A stretch of 64,000 nt of DNA from Streptomyces geranii (GTDB taxonomy: Bacteria; Actinomycetota; Actinomycetes; Streptomycetales; Streptomycetaceae): contig NZ_PJME01000007.1 in assembly GCF_002954775.1 (NCBI RefSeq), positions 1 to 64,000 of the forward strand, in the 5' to 3' direction. Both the position numbers and the translations under genes were made by a program. Below are positions 42,130-50,793 of this stretch, piece by piece; positions within the stretch are counted from its first letter, which is position 1; the number at the start of each line of letters is the position of its first letter. The notes under the pieces are model-generated. The model ran no database searches. It was not told where the DNA came from and saw only the letters and a list, made by a program, of their open reading frames with translations.

Positions 42130-42181
42130 GATTTCCTCTCCCTTCGATATGCGGAGCGACTGGCGGCGTGTGGAGCGAACG

Positions 42182-43069
42182 ATGATCGAGGTACGGCAGG
42201 CCCGCTATTTCCTGGCCGTCGCGGAGACGCTGCACTTCGGGCGGGCCGCCGAGCGGCTCGCCATGTCGCAGCCGCCGCTGAGCCAGGCGATCCTCCAGCT
42301 CGAACGGCGGCTGGGCGTCCGGCTGTTCGACCGCAGTGGACGGCAGGTCACGCTCACCGAGACCGGCCGGGCGTTCGCGGCGGAGTGCCGCACGCTGGTG
42401 GCCGCCGCCCGGCACGCGGAGGAGGTCGCGACGCAGGCCGAGGCGGGGCTGGTCGGCACCTTGCGGATCGGCGTGGTGACCTCGGCGCTCAGCGAACCCC
42501 TGCTGGGCACCCTCGCCGCCTTCCGGCAGGCCCGTCCGCTCGTCGAGCTGCGGATCACCGAATGGGACACCGGCTCGGCCCAACAGGCCCTGCTCCGGCA
42601 CGAGATCGACATCGCGGTCGTCCGGCCCAGCGCACCGGTCCGGGGGCTGCGGGCCCGTCCCTGGCGCCACGACGAGTTCGTGATCGCCCTGCCGCCGGAC
42701 CACCCGCTCGCGGCCGACGCCCCGCACCCGGTCGACCTCGCCCGTTTCGCCGACGACCCCTGGGTGTGGCTGCGCCGCGAGGCCTCCCCCGACTACCACG
42801 ACCAGCTCATGGCGACCTGCCGCCGAGCCGGCCTCACCCCCGACGCCCGCCACCACGCCCAGTCGATCCTGACCCAGCTGGCGATGGTGCGCTGCGGTCT
42901 GGGCGTGACCCTCGTCCCGAACATCACGGCGGCCTCGACGGAACCCCCGGTACCGTACCGGCAGTTGAAGGACCGCGCGGGCCTCGTCGAACTGTCCCTG
43001 GTGTCGCGGGACAACGCACAGGAGCCTTTGACCAGGGAGTTCCTGCACATCGCGGACAAGGTCGCCTGA
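42182..43069 (+). CDS. LysR-family transcriptional regulator
   Basis: A 295-residue LTTR. The ATG at 42182 (MIEVRQARYFLAVAETLHFG) begins the winged HTH domain (1-60: RAAERLAMSQPPLSQAILQLERRLGVRLFDRSG); GGAGCGAACG precedes it. Residues 90-290 form the type 2 periplasmic-binding-protein effector domain (GTLRIGVVTSALSEPLLGTL, DIAVVRPSAPVRGLRARPW, GLGVTLVPNIT). LTTRs of this kind (BenM/CatM-like) often respond to aromatic or oxo-acid intermediates. It diverges from the three RraA-family genes over a T-N11-A palindrome, the expected arrangement for activation of that operon in the presence of an inducer. Confidence 0.9.
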   Translation: MIEVRQARYFLAVAETLHFGRAAERLAMSQPPLSQAILQLERRLGVRLFDRSGRQVTLTETGRAFAAECRTLVAAARHAEEVATQAEAGLVGTLRIGVVTSALSEPLLGTLAAFRQARPLVELRITEWDTGSAQQALLRHEIDIAVVRPSAPVRGLRARPWRHDEFVIALPPDHPLAADAPHPVDLARFADDPWVWLRREASPDYHDQLMATCRRAGLTPDARHHAQSILTQLAMVRCGLGVTLVPNITAASTEPPVPYRQLKDRAGLVELSLVSRDNAQEPLTREFLHIADKVA

Positions 43070-43152
43070 CTGGTGAACGGCCGATGGGAGAAGCCCCGGA
43101 GCGGGAGGGCAATGAGGATGGGGATGGGGATGGGTGAGCCTCGGGAGGCGGG

Positions 43153-44106
43153 TTACGCCCGGGCCCGCCGTGCGACGGCGACTCCCGCGCGCAGGGCGGC
43201 CACCGGGTCGGGCGCCTCGTCCAGCTCGATGAGTACGGTGCCGGCACCGGGTGTACGGGACATCGCGTCGGCCCAGCCGCGCCAGTCCACGATGCCCGTG
43301 CCCAGCTCGGTCATGTAGGGCTGCTGCTGGGCGAACACCGTGTCGTCGATGGTGAGTTCGACGTCGATCGGCCGCACCGCGTCCTTCCAGTGCGCGAGCG
43401 CGATCCGCTGGGCGTGGCGACGAGCGACGGCCACCGGGTCGCCGCCGCCGAGTGCGATATGGCACGAGTCCGGGCACAGCCACACGTAGCGCGGGTCGGT
43501 CAGTGCCATGAACAGGTCGATGTCCCGCTCGTACCAGAGCGTGCTGTTGGACTCCGTGTGGAAGGCGAGCCGCACCCCGTGTCCGGCGACCGCGTCGCCG
43601 ACCGCGTGGGCGATGTCGGCCATCCGGGACATGTAGGCGCCGTCGACGAAGAAGGGCGGGCGCGTCCCGAACGTCGTCCGCATGGGCAGCCCGGCGATCA
43701 GGAGGTCGGCCCCGACCTCGGCGAGAAAGGCGGCGCGTCGCTCGGCGTCGGCGACGATCGCGGGCAGGTTGTCGCCCCGCAGCCAGTCGGGCGCGTCGTT
43801 CCCGGCGACGAACGCACTGACGACACCCAACCCCCGTGCCTCCAGGGCCCGTCGAAACCCGGGCGCACTGCCGAAGGCCCGCAACGCCGAGCCGATGTCC
43901 CCGGGCGCGAAGGTCAACTCGATACCGGAGACCCCGGCCTCGGCCAGTGAGTCCAGTATCCGCCCCCAGAATCTCCCGGGGTTCGTGACGGCCGACTCCC
44001 TTACGGAGTCCGGGGTGTCGAGGCCCCAGAACGCCGGATGGTAGAAGGTGACGACGTCGGTGGCGAACCGCGGTTCGGCCTCGGAGCCGGCGGGCGGCGG
44101 AGTCAT
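43153..44106 (-). CDS. Sugar isomerase/epimerase-like TIM-barrel protein
   Basis: A 317-residue AP-endonuclease-2 superfamily TIM barrel. Strand ends carry likely metal ligands: GIELTF (Glu), ADLLIAGLP, VRLAFHTESNSTLW (His/Glu), YVWLCPDSCHIALGGGD (Asp/His), IALAHWKDAV (His), and a C-terminal GTVLIELDEAP (Glu). This is the pattern of xylose-isomerase-like, inosose dehydratase or 3-keto-sugar enzymes. The start ATG shares the ATGA overlap with the deaminase stop, so it is the last gene of the operon. In C-glycoside deglycosylases the alpha subunit has this fold but needs a small beta subunit, which is not found here. Confidence 0.8.
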   Translation of the reverse strand: MTPPPAGSEAEPRFATDVVTFYHPAFWGLDTPDSVRESAVTNPGRFWGRILDSLAEAGVSGIELTFAPGDIGSALRAFGSAPGFRRALEARGLGVVSAFVAGNDAPDWLRGDNLPAIVADAERRAAFLAEVGADLLIAGLPMRTTFGTRPPFFVDGAYMSRMADIAHAVGDAVAGHGVRLAFHTESNSTLWYERDIDLFMALTDPRYVWLCPDSCHIALGGGDPVAVARRHAQRIALAHWKDAVRPIDVELTIDDTVFAQQQPYMTELGTGIVDWRGWADAMSRTPGAGTVLIELDEAPDPVAALRAGVAVARRARA

Positions 44107-44711
44107 TCCGCACCGCCGCGCGCGTTGTAGACGACCACCCCGTCGGCGTCGACCGCGTCCCGGTAGTTCCGGAACACGGCCAGCGCCTCCTCCCGCAGCA
44201 CGTCCTGTACGACCTTGATGCCACGCGTCTCGAACTGCTCGGCCCAGTCCGCACCGAGCGGGCCCTCGTCGAACGTGGTGATCTCCTCCAGCTCAGGTCC
44301 CTCGCCCGCGACCACCAGCCCGCGCACCCCGGACCACATGGCGGCCCCGTAACACTGCACGCACGGGCGCCAGTTGACGACCAGTTCGTGCGTCGGCAGT
44401 CCGTCGCCGCCCAGGTCCCAGCCGCCGACGGCCGTTTGGGCCAGCCCGAGGGCGACGACCTCGGCGTGCGCGCTGGACACACCGGAGGCCAGCACGACGT
44501 TCACCCCGACGGAGACGATCCGGCCGGTGTCCTGCTCGGCGACGAGCGCCGCGAACGGACCGCCGTTGCCCTCACGCCAGTTGCGGTCGGCGAGCCGGTG
44601 CACGAGGCGCATCCGGTCGTCGCGGTCCGGGACGGCGGCGGGTACCTCGGCCAACTCGTCGTCGATCCAGGCCGGCAGCGCCACCCGGTATTCCTTCGCG
44701 ATCTCGATCAC
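44103..44711 (-). CDS. Nucleoside/guanine deaminase-like protein
   Basis: A 202-residue zinc deaminase of the cytidine deaminase-like fold. The GTG at 44711 has AAGGGAG upstream. The zinc site is clear: SAHAEVVAL (His and catalytic Glu, about 88-95) and RPCVQCYGA (two Cys, about 119-127). The N-terminal DDRMRLVHRLADRNWREGNGGPFAALVAEQ and C-terminal acidic region with AVFRNYRD resemble tRNA-adenosine/guanine deaminase-like nucleoside deaminases. These remove an exocyclic amino group from guanine, cytosine or related rings. Its presence between a flavin sugar oxidase and a sugar isomerase-like gene suggests that the imported compound, or a product of it, has an amino-heterocycle or an imine-like amino group. 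Confidence 0.82.
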   Translation of the reverse strand: MIEIAKEYRVALPAWIDDELAEVPAAVPDRDDRMRLVHRLADRNWREGNGGPFAALVAEQDTGRIVSVGVNVVLASGVSSAHAEVVALGLAQTAVGGWDLGGDGLPTHELVVNWRPCVQCYGAAMWSGVRGLVVAGEGPELEEITTFDEGPLGADWAEQFETRGIKVVQDVLREEALAVFRNYRDAVDADGVVVYNARGGAE

Positions 44712-44740
44712 GGTCCAACTCCCTTGCGCGGTGATGAGGT

Positions 44741-46285
44741 TCAGTGGGTGGTGAGCGCGGTGCGGTGGGCCGCGACGGCGCGGGCCGCCCTTACCGCCGT
44801 CACCGCGCCCGTCAGTGTCACGTTGGCGGCCATCGCCGTGGGGATCACGCCGTTGCCCGCGAGGTACAGGTTGTCGAAGCCCCACACCCTGCCGTCCGGG
44901 TCGCACACGCTGGTGCCGTCGTCGGACCTGCCCGCGCGGACCGTGCCGGTGACGTGCAGCGACGAGCCGGGCGGGAGCAGGGCCGACTCGGTCGCCGGGT
45001 CGAACGGGCCGAACTCCTCAGCGATCGACCGGACTTCGTCCAGCGCCCGGCGGAGCAGCGCCCGGTCGGTGGCCGAGTACTCGAACTCGACGCCTATGCG
45101 CGGCAGTCCGGCCAGGTCGGTGGCCGTCTCCGAGAACAGGAGGCGGTTCTCGGGGCGCGACTCGACGGGGACGTACAGCGCGAGGCCCACGTTGTGGGCG
45201 AGCGGGCGGCCGGCCTCGTCCACGTACGTGCGGTTCATGATCTGGCCGTGGAAGGGCTGTGCCGCGCCGTTCCTCGGCAGCCAGAGCGAGTCCGTGCAGA
45301 ACTCGCCGACGCGGACCAGCGGCAGGGCGTCGAGCGCGATGCCGTACCGGTCGAGGTCGAGCAGCACCCGGCCGGTGACGAACGCGTGCTCGTTCAGATA
45401 CCGGCCCAGGGCGTCCGGGCGGATGCCCGAGGCGAACAGGAGCTGCGGCGTGCGCAGCGCGTCCGCGCACAACACCACGGTTTCGGCGCGGAGTTCGGAC
45501 TCGGTGCCGTCCGAGACCCGTCGGGTCCGTACCCCCGCCACCCGGCCGCCGTCCTCCATGACGAGCGAGGTCGCGAGCGTGCCGGTCAGCAGGGTGAACG
45601 CCGGGTCCCCGCCGCTCGCGATCGGGCGGAAGATCGTCCCGGGGGCGGTGCGCGGCAGTGCGCCCGAGGGTGTCGCCGTGACCGCCATGGGCATGGGCTG
45701 CGGGCGCCGGTCGTGCGGCGCCGTGTCGGCGTAGCGGCGGCGCAGGACGTCGAGGACCAGTTCGCCGACCTCGGTCGGGCCGATCGGCGCGGGCGTGACC
45801 GCGAGCATCCGGTGGGCGGTGGCCAGGTCCGCCGCCCAGCCCGCCGGGTCGCCGAAGTCGAACACCTCGTCCCCGGCGGGCCACGGCGTCGCGGCCGTCC
45901 AGTGCACGCCCATGCCACCCGCGTTCCACGCGAGGGCTGTCGCGGGCATCGCCTCGGCGTCCTCGCCGAAGGCCAGCGCGTGGAACATGCCCGGCATCAG
46001 CCCGTCGAGACCGTCGGCGACCTCGCGCACCACCTCGGCGCCCAGGTACATGCCCTGGATGCCGCTGGTGACCTGCTCGTTGTAACGGGCCCACAGGACC
46101 GGGTCGTCCACGTCGTGCAGATGCACACCGGGCGCCGCGCCGATCGCCTCGCCGCCGTCGACCATCGTGATGCGCAGCGCCGGATCGGACTCCCGCAACA
46201 GCCGGGATACGACGGCTCCCATGATGCCGCTGCCGACGACGAGGACATCGGTGACGAGGCCATCGGTGTGGGGGGTGTCGGTCAC
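44741..46285 (-). CDS. GMC / pyranose-oxidase-like FAD oxidoreductase
   Basis: A 514-residue flavoenzyme. The GTG at 46285 follows GGAGC. TDVLVVGSGIMGAVVSRLL (about 12-30) is the Rossmann dinucleotide site; GMGVHWTAATPW (about 120-131) is near the flavin; the C-terminal LPPGSSLHVTGTVRAG, VWGFDNLYLAGNGVIPTAMAANVTLT matches pyranose 2-oxidases and C-glycoside 3-oxidases, including the His (LHVTG) and Asn pair that act as catalytic base. It oxidises a hydroxyl at C2 or C3 of a sugar ring, using oxygen or another acceptor. Lack of signal peptide suggests cytoplasmic action on an imported substrate. Adjacent to transporter, esterase and isomerase-like genes, it is probably the first oxidative step. 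Confidence 0.85.
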   Translation of the reverse strand: MTDTPHTDGLVTDVLVVGSGIMGAVVSRLLRESDPALRITMVDGGEAIGAAPGVHLHDVDDPVLWARYNEQVTSGIQGMYLGAEVVREVADGLDGLMPGMFHALAFGEDAEAMPATALAWNAGGMGVHWTAATPWPAGDEVFDFGDPAGWAADLATAHRMLAVTPAPIGPTEVGELVLDVLRRRYADTAPHDRRPQPMPMAVTATPSGALPRTAPGTIFRPIASGGDPAFTLLTGTLATSLVMEDGGRVAGVRTRRVSDGTESELRAETVVLCADALRTPQLLFASGIRPDALGRYLNEHAFVTGRVLLDLDRYGIALDALPLVRVGEFCTDSLWLPRNGAAQPFHGQIMNRTYVDEAGRPLAHNVGLALYVPVESRPENRLLFSETATDLAGLPRIGVEFEYSATDRALLRRALDEVRSIAEEFGPFDPATESALLPPGSSLHVTGTVRAGRSDDGTSVCDPDGRVWGFDNLYLAGNGVIPTAMAANVTLTGAVTAVRAARAVAAHRTALTTH

Positions 46286-46334
46286 TGTGAAGCTCCATGT
46301 CTTGTACCGCGGTTGATGCTGAGAGGGAGGGGGT

Positions 46335-47519
46335 TCACGCGCTGGGCGCGAGCGGGCCGAACAGTTCGGTGTCCATCCGGTCGAGGGCCAGCTTGACGGC
46401 CCCGACGAGCGGGGCGTCGCGGCCCAGGAGCGTGGCCCGCAGCTCGACGGCCGGGTTGCGGGCGGCGCGCAGCGCGGCCTCCACCCGGGGCAGCAGCACG
46501 TCCGCCGCGTCCTCAAGGCCGCCGCCGAGCACGATGAGCGAGGGCGCGACGGTCCACGACAGTGTGGTGAGGATCGACGTGATGTGCTCCACCAGTTCGT
46601 CGACCTCACCGAGCGCGCCCGCGTCACCCGCCCGCGCCGCCTCGAACCGGCCGCGCGCGACCGCGCGTTGGGCGGGATCCGGCGAGGTGAGCCAGGCCAC
46701 CGGGTGGTTCTCGACGGAGTTCGCCGGGATCGAGGCCGCCTCGACGATCTCACCGGCGGCGCCGTCGAGCCCCCGGTGCACCTCACCCCGTATGAGAATG
46801 CCCAGACCGGTACGGTTCCCCAGTACCGCCCATACGACGTTCTGGTGGTCGCCCGCCGCGCCCCGCCAACGCTCCGCGAGTGCGCCTAGGTTGGAGTCGT
46901 TGTCCGCGAACCAGGGGACCCGGAGGCGGCGTTCCAGCTCGTCCGGCAGGTGTACGCCTTCCCAGTGGGTGGTGTGCACCAGGCGCCGGATGACGCCGTC
47001 GTCGTCCACGGCGCCGCCGCTCGCGACCGCGCCGGCGCGCAGCCGGTCCGCCGATCCGCCCGCGTCGTCGAGCGCCTCCCGCACCAGCTCCGCCACGTCG
47101 TCCAGGGTCGTCCGGGGGTCCTGGTAGGCGCGCAGCGGGCGGTGCGCGCGGCCGAGGATGCGGCCCCGGACGTCGGCGACGGCGGCGGACGCGTCCGAGG
47201 TGGTGAAGTGCACGGCCGCCAACAGGGCCTGATCGGCGCGGAGTTCGTAGCGCCGGGCGGGGCGTCCCGCACAGCCGCTGGTCGGCACGCGTTCCAACTC
47301 CGCGACCCAGCCCGCCTCGACGAGCGAGTCCAGGACGCTCTCGATGGTCCGGCGTGAGAGACCGGCCCGCTCGGCGAGCGCGGTCAGCGTCATCGGCTCG
47401 GCCGACACCGCCAACGCCCGCAGGATCACCGAGGTGTTGACGCGCCGGACGGCGCTCTGATTCAGACCGTTCAGGCCGTTCAGACCGTTCGGACCGTTCA
47501 TGCCCTTCGTCCCGGACAT
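46335..47519 (-). CDS. ROK-family transcriptional regulator
   Basis: A 394-residue regulator. The ATG at 47519 (seven bases after GGAGG) is used; an upstream in-frame ATG at 47525 is too close to the site. The N-terminus has an NG(P/L)NGLNGLNGLNQ run from a short DNA tandem repeat. The winged HTH (about 20-85: TLTALAERAGLSRRTIESVLDSLVEAGWV) is followed by an actin-like ROK domain (95-394) with ASAAVADVRGRILG and WAVLGNRTGLGILIRG, and the ATP-site-like LIVLGGGLEDAADVLLP. The Cys-rich zinc motif usual in ROK proteins is missing (there SIPANSVENH). It probably represses or activates this operon in response to its sugar. Confidence 0.84.
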   Translation of the reverse strand: MSGTKGMNGPNGLNGLNGLNQSAVRRVNTSVILRALAVSAEPMTLTALAERAGLSRRTIESVLDSLVEAGWVAELERVPTSGCAGRPARRYELRADQALLAAVHFTTSDASAAVADVRGRILGRAHRPLRAYQDPRTTLDDVAELVREALDDAGGSADRLRAGAVASGGAVDDDGVIRRLVHTTHWEGVHLPDELERRLRVPWFADNDSNLGALAERWRGAAGDHQNVVWAVLGNRTGLGILIRGEVHRGLDGAAGEIVEAASIPANSVENHPVAWLTSPDPAQRAVARGRFEAARAGDAGALGEVDELVEHITSILTTLSWTVAPSLIVLGGGLEDAADVLLPRVEAALRAARNPAVELRATLLGRDAPLVGAVKLALDRMDTELFGPLAPSA

Positions 47520-48973
47520 CAGCATGCCTCCACCGTCCCCGTCCCTGGCCCCGACGCCGGTCGTGCGGAAGGTGGTTCGGCGCGTACGACGGGGTCGAAG
47601 ACGCCGGTCGTGTCGGCCACGAGGGGCGAGCCCGGGCGGCCGTACTCGCGCGCCGGATCGCCGGGCCCGCCGGTCGCCCGCGCCCAGCCGGGCTGCCTGC
47701 CGTGGACGAAGCCGACCAGATCCGCGTGCATGGCTGTTGCCAACTCCGCTGGTGGGTATGGCCCGAGGGCCTGCGCGCAGCCCGGTGCGTCGAGCAGGTC
47801 GAAGAAGAACGGGAGGTCGACGCAGTGCGCGGCGCCCCCGAGCGCGGGGGAGGGCCACTCGAAGGAGTACAGCCACGTACCGGCGTCGGCGGTCCGGCGC
47901 ACGGCAGCCACCTCGGGACAGGCGGCGCGGAACAGGGTGTCCGTCACCCGGGTGCCCGCAGCCCGCGCGGCGGCCAGTTCGGCCGGGCTGTACGGGCTCG
48001 GGTGGGCGTTCCCCGGTGCGGCACCGCAGTCGAACTCGTCGCCCGTCGCACCGAGCAGCACAGGCACGTCGAGGCCGTGCCGGGCGAGGCCCTCGGGCAG
48101 CGGCACCGGCAGGATGTCGTCGCCGGTGACCGGGCTCAACGGGAGGATTCCGGTGCTGAGTTCGTCCCGCAGGGCGAGTACGGCGGTCTGGAGGTGCTCC
48201 ACGGAACGGCCGCCGAACCCCGTACGCGTGGGCGGCACCCCCACCCGCTCCGCGAGCCGCCCGACGAAGTCGCGGGCCATGGTCGCGTCGCGCTCGAAGA
48301 AGCCGCCGGACAGGCTGACCGCCCGCTGGAACAGGCCCGTTGACACCGGCGACGAGAGCAGCGCGAGCACCGCCCCGCCCCCGGCCGACTGCCCGGCGAC
48401 GGTGACCCGGCCCGGATCGCCGCCGAACGCCCCGATGTTCTCCCGGACCCAGTCGAGCGCGAGCAGCAGGTCGCGCAGCCCGAGGTTGGCGGGTGCGTCG
48501 GGGAGCGGGGCGAATCCGTCGACGCCCAGGCGGTAGCCGACGGTGACGCAGACGACGCCGTCCCGGGCGAAGGAACGGCCGTCGTACCAGGGGCTCGCCG
48601 GGCTGCCCGCGAGGAAGGCGCCGCCGTGGATCCACACCAGGACCGGGCAGGGTGCCTGATCGGTGGCGGTTCCGGGAGCCGGTGCCACGACGGAGAGGTT
48701 CAGGATGTCGTCGCCCGGTACCGACGGCTCCGGGATCGTGGTCGTCGCGAACAGCGGAACGCGCTGCGAGGTGGGCCCGTGCCTGGACGCGTCGAACGCC
48801 TCCGGGAACCGGCCGCGTCGCACCGGCGCCGCGAACCGCCGTACACCGGTGGGCTGTTGGGCGTACGGAATGCCGAGGAAGCGCTGTACGGAGCCGGTGC
48901 GCCGGCCGACGACCGTACCTGCGGGGGCGTGCACGGTGACCGGGTGTGTGGTGCTGTCGGCCATGGGGGTCAC
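47519..48973 (-). CDS. Carboxylesterase (type B family)
   Basis: A 484-residue esterase. A GTG at 48973 gives a four-base GTGA overlap with the upstream permease stop and is preferred; the ATG at 48964 is an alternative. Family markers: FLGIPYAQQPTG, WIHGGAFLAGSP (oxyanion hole, about 115-124), VTVGYRLGVDGF, and FGGDPGRVTVAGQSAGGGAV with nucleophile Ser196; GDEFDCGAAPG and the later AAHCVDLPFFF provide the Glu/Asp and His of the triad. No signal peptide is present, so it acts inside the cell, probably removing acyl groups from an imported glycoside or ester. Its stop codon shares one base with the ROK start. Confidence 0.85.
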   Translation of the reverse strand: MTPMADSTTHPVTVHAPAGTVVGRRTGSVQRFLGIPYAQQPTGVRRFAAPVRRGRFPEAFDASRHGPTSQRVPLFATTTIPEPSVPGDDILNLSVVAPAPGTATDQAPCPVLVWIHGGAFLAGSPASPWYDGRSFARDGVVCVTVGYRLGVDGFAPLPDAPANLGLRDLLLALDWVRENIGAFGGDPGRVTVAGQSAGGGAVLALLSSPVSTGLFQRAVSLSGGFFERDATMARDFVGRLAERVGVPPTRTGFGGRSVEHLQTAVLALRDELSTGILPLSPVTGDDILPVPLPEGLARHGLDVPVLLGATGDEFDCGAAPGNAHPSPYSPAELAAARAAGTRVTDTLFRAACPEVAAVRRTADAGTWLYSFEWPSPALGGAAHCVDLPFFFDLLDAPGCAQALGPYPPAELATAMHADLVGFVHGRQPGWARATGGPGDPAREYGRPGSPLVADTTGVFDPVVRAEPPSARPASGPGTGTVEAC

Positions 48974-49851
48974 CGCATTCCCGATCCGGAGATGCCCTGC
49001 ACGAAGTAGCGCTGGAGGAACAGGAAGAGGAGCAGTACCGGCAGCATCACGACGATCGCGCCCGCGAGCAGCAGGCCGTAGTCGGTGACGTGGGCGGCTG
49101 CCTGGCTGGTGGCGGCGAGGCCCACCGGGAGGGTGTAGGTGTCCATGCTCTGAGCGACGATGAGCGGCCAGATGAAGTTGTTCCAGGAGGACAGGAACGA
49201 CATGATCGTGATGGTGGCGACCGCCGGGCCGGCCAGCGGCAGGAAGATCCGGAAGAAGATCCGGAACTCGCCCGCGCCGTCTATCCGGGCCGCCTCCAGC
49301 AGTTCGTCGGGGACGGACATCGCGTACTGCCGCATGATGAACACCGACAGCGGCAACGCCACGCCGGGCAGCGCGATCCCGGTCAGGGTGTCCGCGAGCC
49401 CCAGGTCCACGGTGAGGACGAACTGGGTGACGAACACCGTGCTGAACGGGACCATCATCGCCGCCATCACCGCGCCGAACGCGAGCCGCCTGCCCGCGAA
49501 TTCGAGCTTGGCGAGCGCGTAACCGGCGGCCGAGGCGGCCACGATGTTGCCCGCAACCACGAGGGCCGCGACCACCACACTGTTGGCCAGGAACCGGCCG
49601 AACCCCTCGGTCCGGAACAGCCGGGCGAAGTTGTCGAGGGTCACGTGGTGCGGGAGCCAGGCGCCGGGGTCGGAGCGGATCTCGTCCAGACCGCGCAGCG
49701 AGCCGCTGGCCACCCACACGAACGGGAGCAGCGTGAGCAGTGCGCAGAGCAACAGGGCGGCGTACAGCAGCGGTTGGGACAGTGACCGGCGGGGCGCGGT
49801 GGCCACTTCGGTGGCGGCGCGGGCCTTCGCCGGTGCGGCGAGGACGGTCAT
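48970..49851 (-). CDS. Sugar ABC transporter permease (MalG-like)
   Basis: A 293-residue inner-membrane permease with six helices, starting MTVLAAPAKARAATEV. The EAA loop is EAARIDGAGEFRIFFRIFLP (about 199-218), which contacts the ATPase; FVTQFVLTVDLGLADTLTGIALP and VFIMRQYAMSVPDELL are typical of MalG-type carbohydrate permeases. It pairs with the upstream permease (four-base overlap, 49848-49851). No ATPase gene is present in the operon, as is common in Streptomyces, where the shared MsiK ATPase energises several sugar importers. The sugar is not known. Confidence 0.9.
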   Translation of the reverse strand: MTVLAAPAKARAATEVATAPRRSLSQPLLYAALLLCALLTLLPFVWVASGSLRGLDEIRSDPGAWLPHHVTLDNFARLFRTEGFGRFLANSVVVAALVVAGNIVAASAAGYALAKLEFAGRRLAFGAVMAAMMVPFSTVFVTQFVLTVDLGLADTLTGIALPGVALPLSVFIMRQYAMSVPDELLEAARIDGAGEFRIFFRIFLPLAGPAVATITIMSFLSSWNNFIWPLIVAQSMDTYTLPVGLAATSQAAAHVTDYGLLLAGAIVVMLPVLLLFLFLQRYFVQGISGSGMR

Positions 49852-50786
49852 GAGCGGGACCTCAGCAGTCGGAACTGGACGACGCTCACCAGCGCCACGA
49901 GCAGCAGCATCACGAAGGACGCGGCCGAGGAGACCCCGAACTCGCCCGAGCCGAACTGGCGGTAGGTGTACAGCGCCATCGACTCGGTGGAGCCCAACGG
50001 GCCGCCGTTCGTGAGGAGATACGGCTCGTCGAAGACCTGGAGGTAGAAGACGGTCAGCAGGACGGAGACCATGAGGGTGGTCGGCAGGAGGAGGGGGAGA
50101 GTGATGTGCCTCAACTGCCGTCGGCGGCCTGCCCCGTCGAGGGCGGCGGCCTCGTAGACGTCCTGCGGGATCGCCTGCAGACCGGCGAGGAACAGCACCA
50201 TCGCGGTGCCGAAGTTCCGCCAGACGCCCAGCAGGATGACGACGGGCATCGCCAGGTGCTGGTCGTCCAGCCAGTTCGGCCCGGCGAACCCGACAGCGCC
50301 GAGCACTTTGTTGACGGTGCCGTCGGCGTTGAAGGCGTACTGCCAGATCAGCGCCACCGCCACGACGTTGGTGACGACCGGCGCGAAGAACACCGTACGG
50401 AACACTCCGCGCAGCCGCCGGATGCCGGAGTTGAGCGCGAGCGCCAGCGCGAAGCCGATGCCCATGGTGAGCGGTACGCCGACCACGACGAAGACGGCGG
50501 TGTTGAGGATGTCCTGCACGAAGCTGTCGTCCTGGAACAGCCGGAGGTAGTTGTCCAGGCCCGTGAAGTTCACGGCGAAGGGGTGCCGCAGGTCGGCGCC
50601 CCGGAGGTCGGTGAAGCTGAAACCGAGCGCGGCGACGGTGGGGATCGCGGTGTAGAGCAGGAACACGACGCCGAACGGGGCGAGGAACAGCCAGGCGACG
50701 GCGGTTCGCCGAGTGCCCCGCGGACTCCTTGTGCTCCGGGAGCGGCGCGTCCGGCGCGGCGCCCCCGGGCTGATCGTGGTCGTCAT
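49848..50786 (-). CDS. Sugar ABC transporter permease (MalF-like)
   Basis: A 312-residue permease with six membrane helices after an Arg/Ser-rich N-terminus. VAWLFLAPFGVVFLLYTAIP begins the first helix, FTGLDNYLRLFQDDSFVQDILNTAVFVVVGVPLTMGIGFALAL is the family-typical second region, and the EAA loop is EAAALDGAGRRRQLRHITLPLL. It lies seven bases after the solute-binding protein gene and overlaps the next permease gene by four bases, so all three are co-translated. Like the partner permease, it belongs to the CUT1 class that imports di- and oligosaccharides or glycosides. Confidence 0.9.
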   Translation of the reverse strand: MTTTISPGAPRRTRRSRSTRSPRGTRRTAVAWLFLAPFGVVFLLYTAIPTVAALGFSFTDLRGADLRHPFAVNFTGLDNYLRLFQDDSFVQDILNTAVFVVVGVPLTMGIGFALALALNSGIRRLRGVFRTVFFAPVVTNVVAVALIWQYAFNADGTVNKVLGAVGFAGPNWLDDQHLAMPVVILLGVWRNFGTAMVLFLAGLQAIPQDVYEAAALDGAGRRRQLRHITLPLLLPTTLMVSVLLTVFYLQVFDEPYLLTNGGPLGSTESMALYTYRQFGSGEFGVSSAASFVMLLLVALVSVVQFRLLRSRS

Positions 50787-50793
50787 CGGCGGC

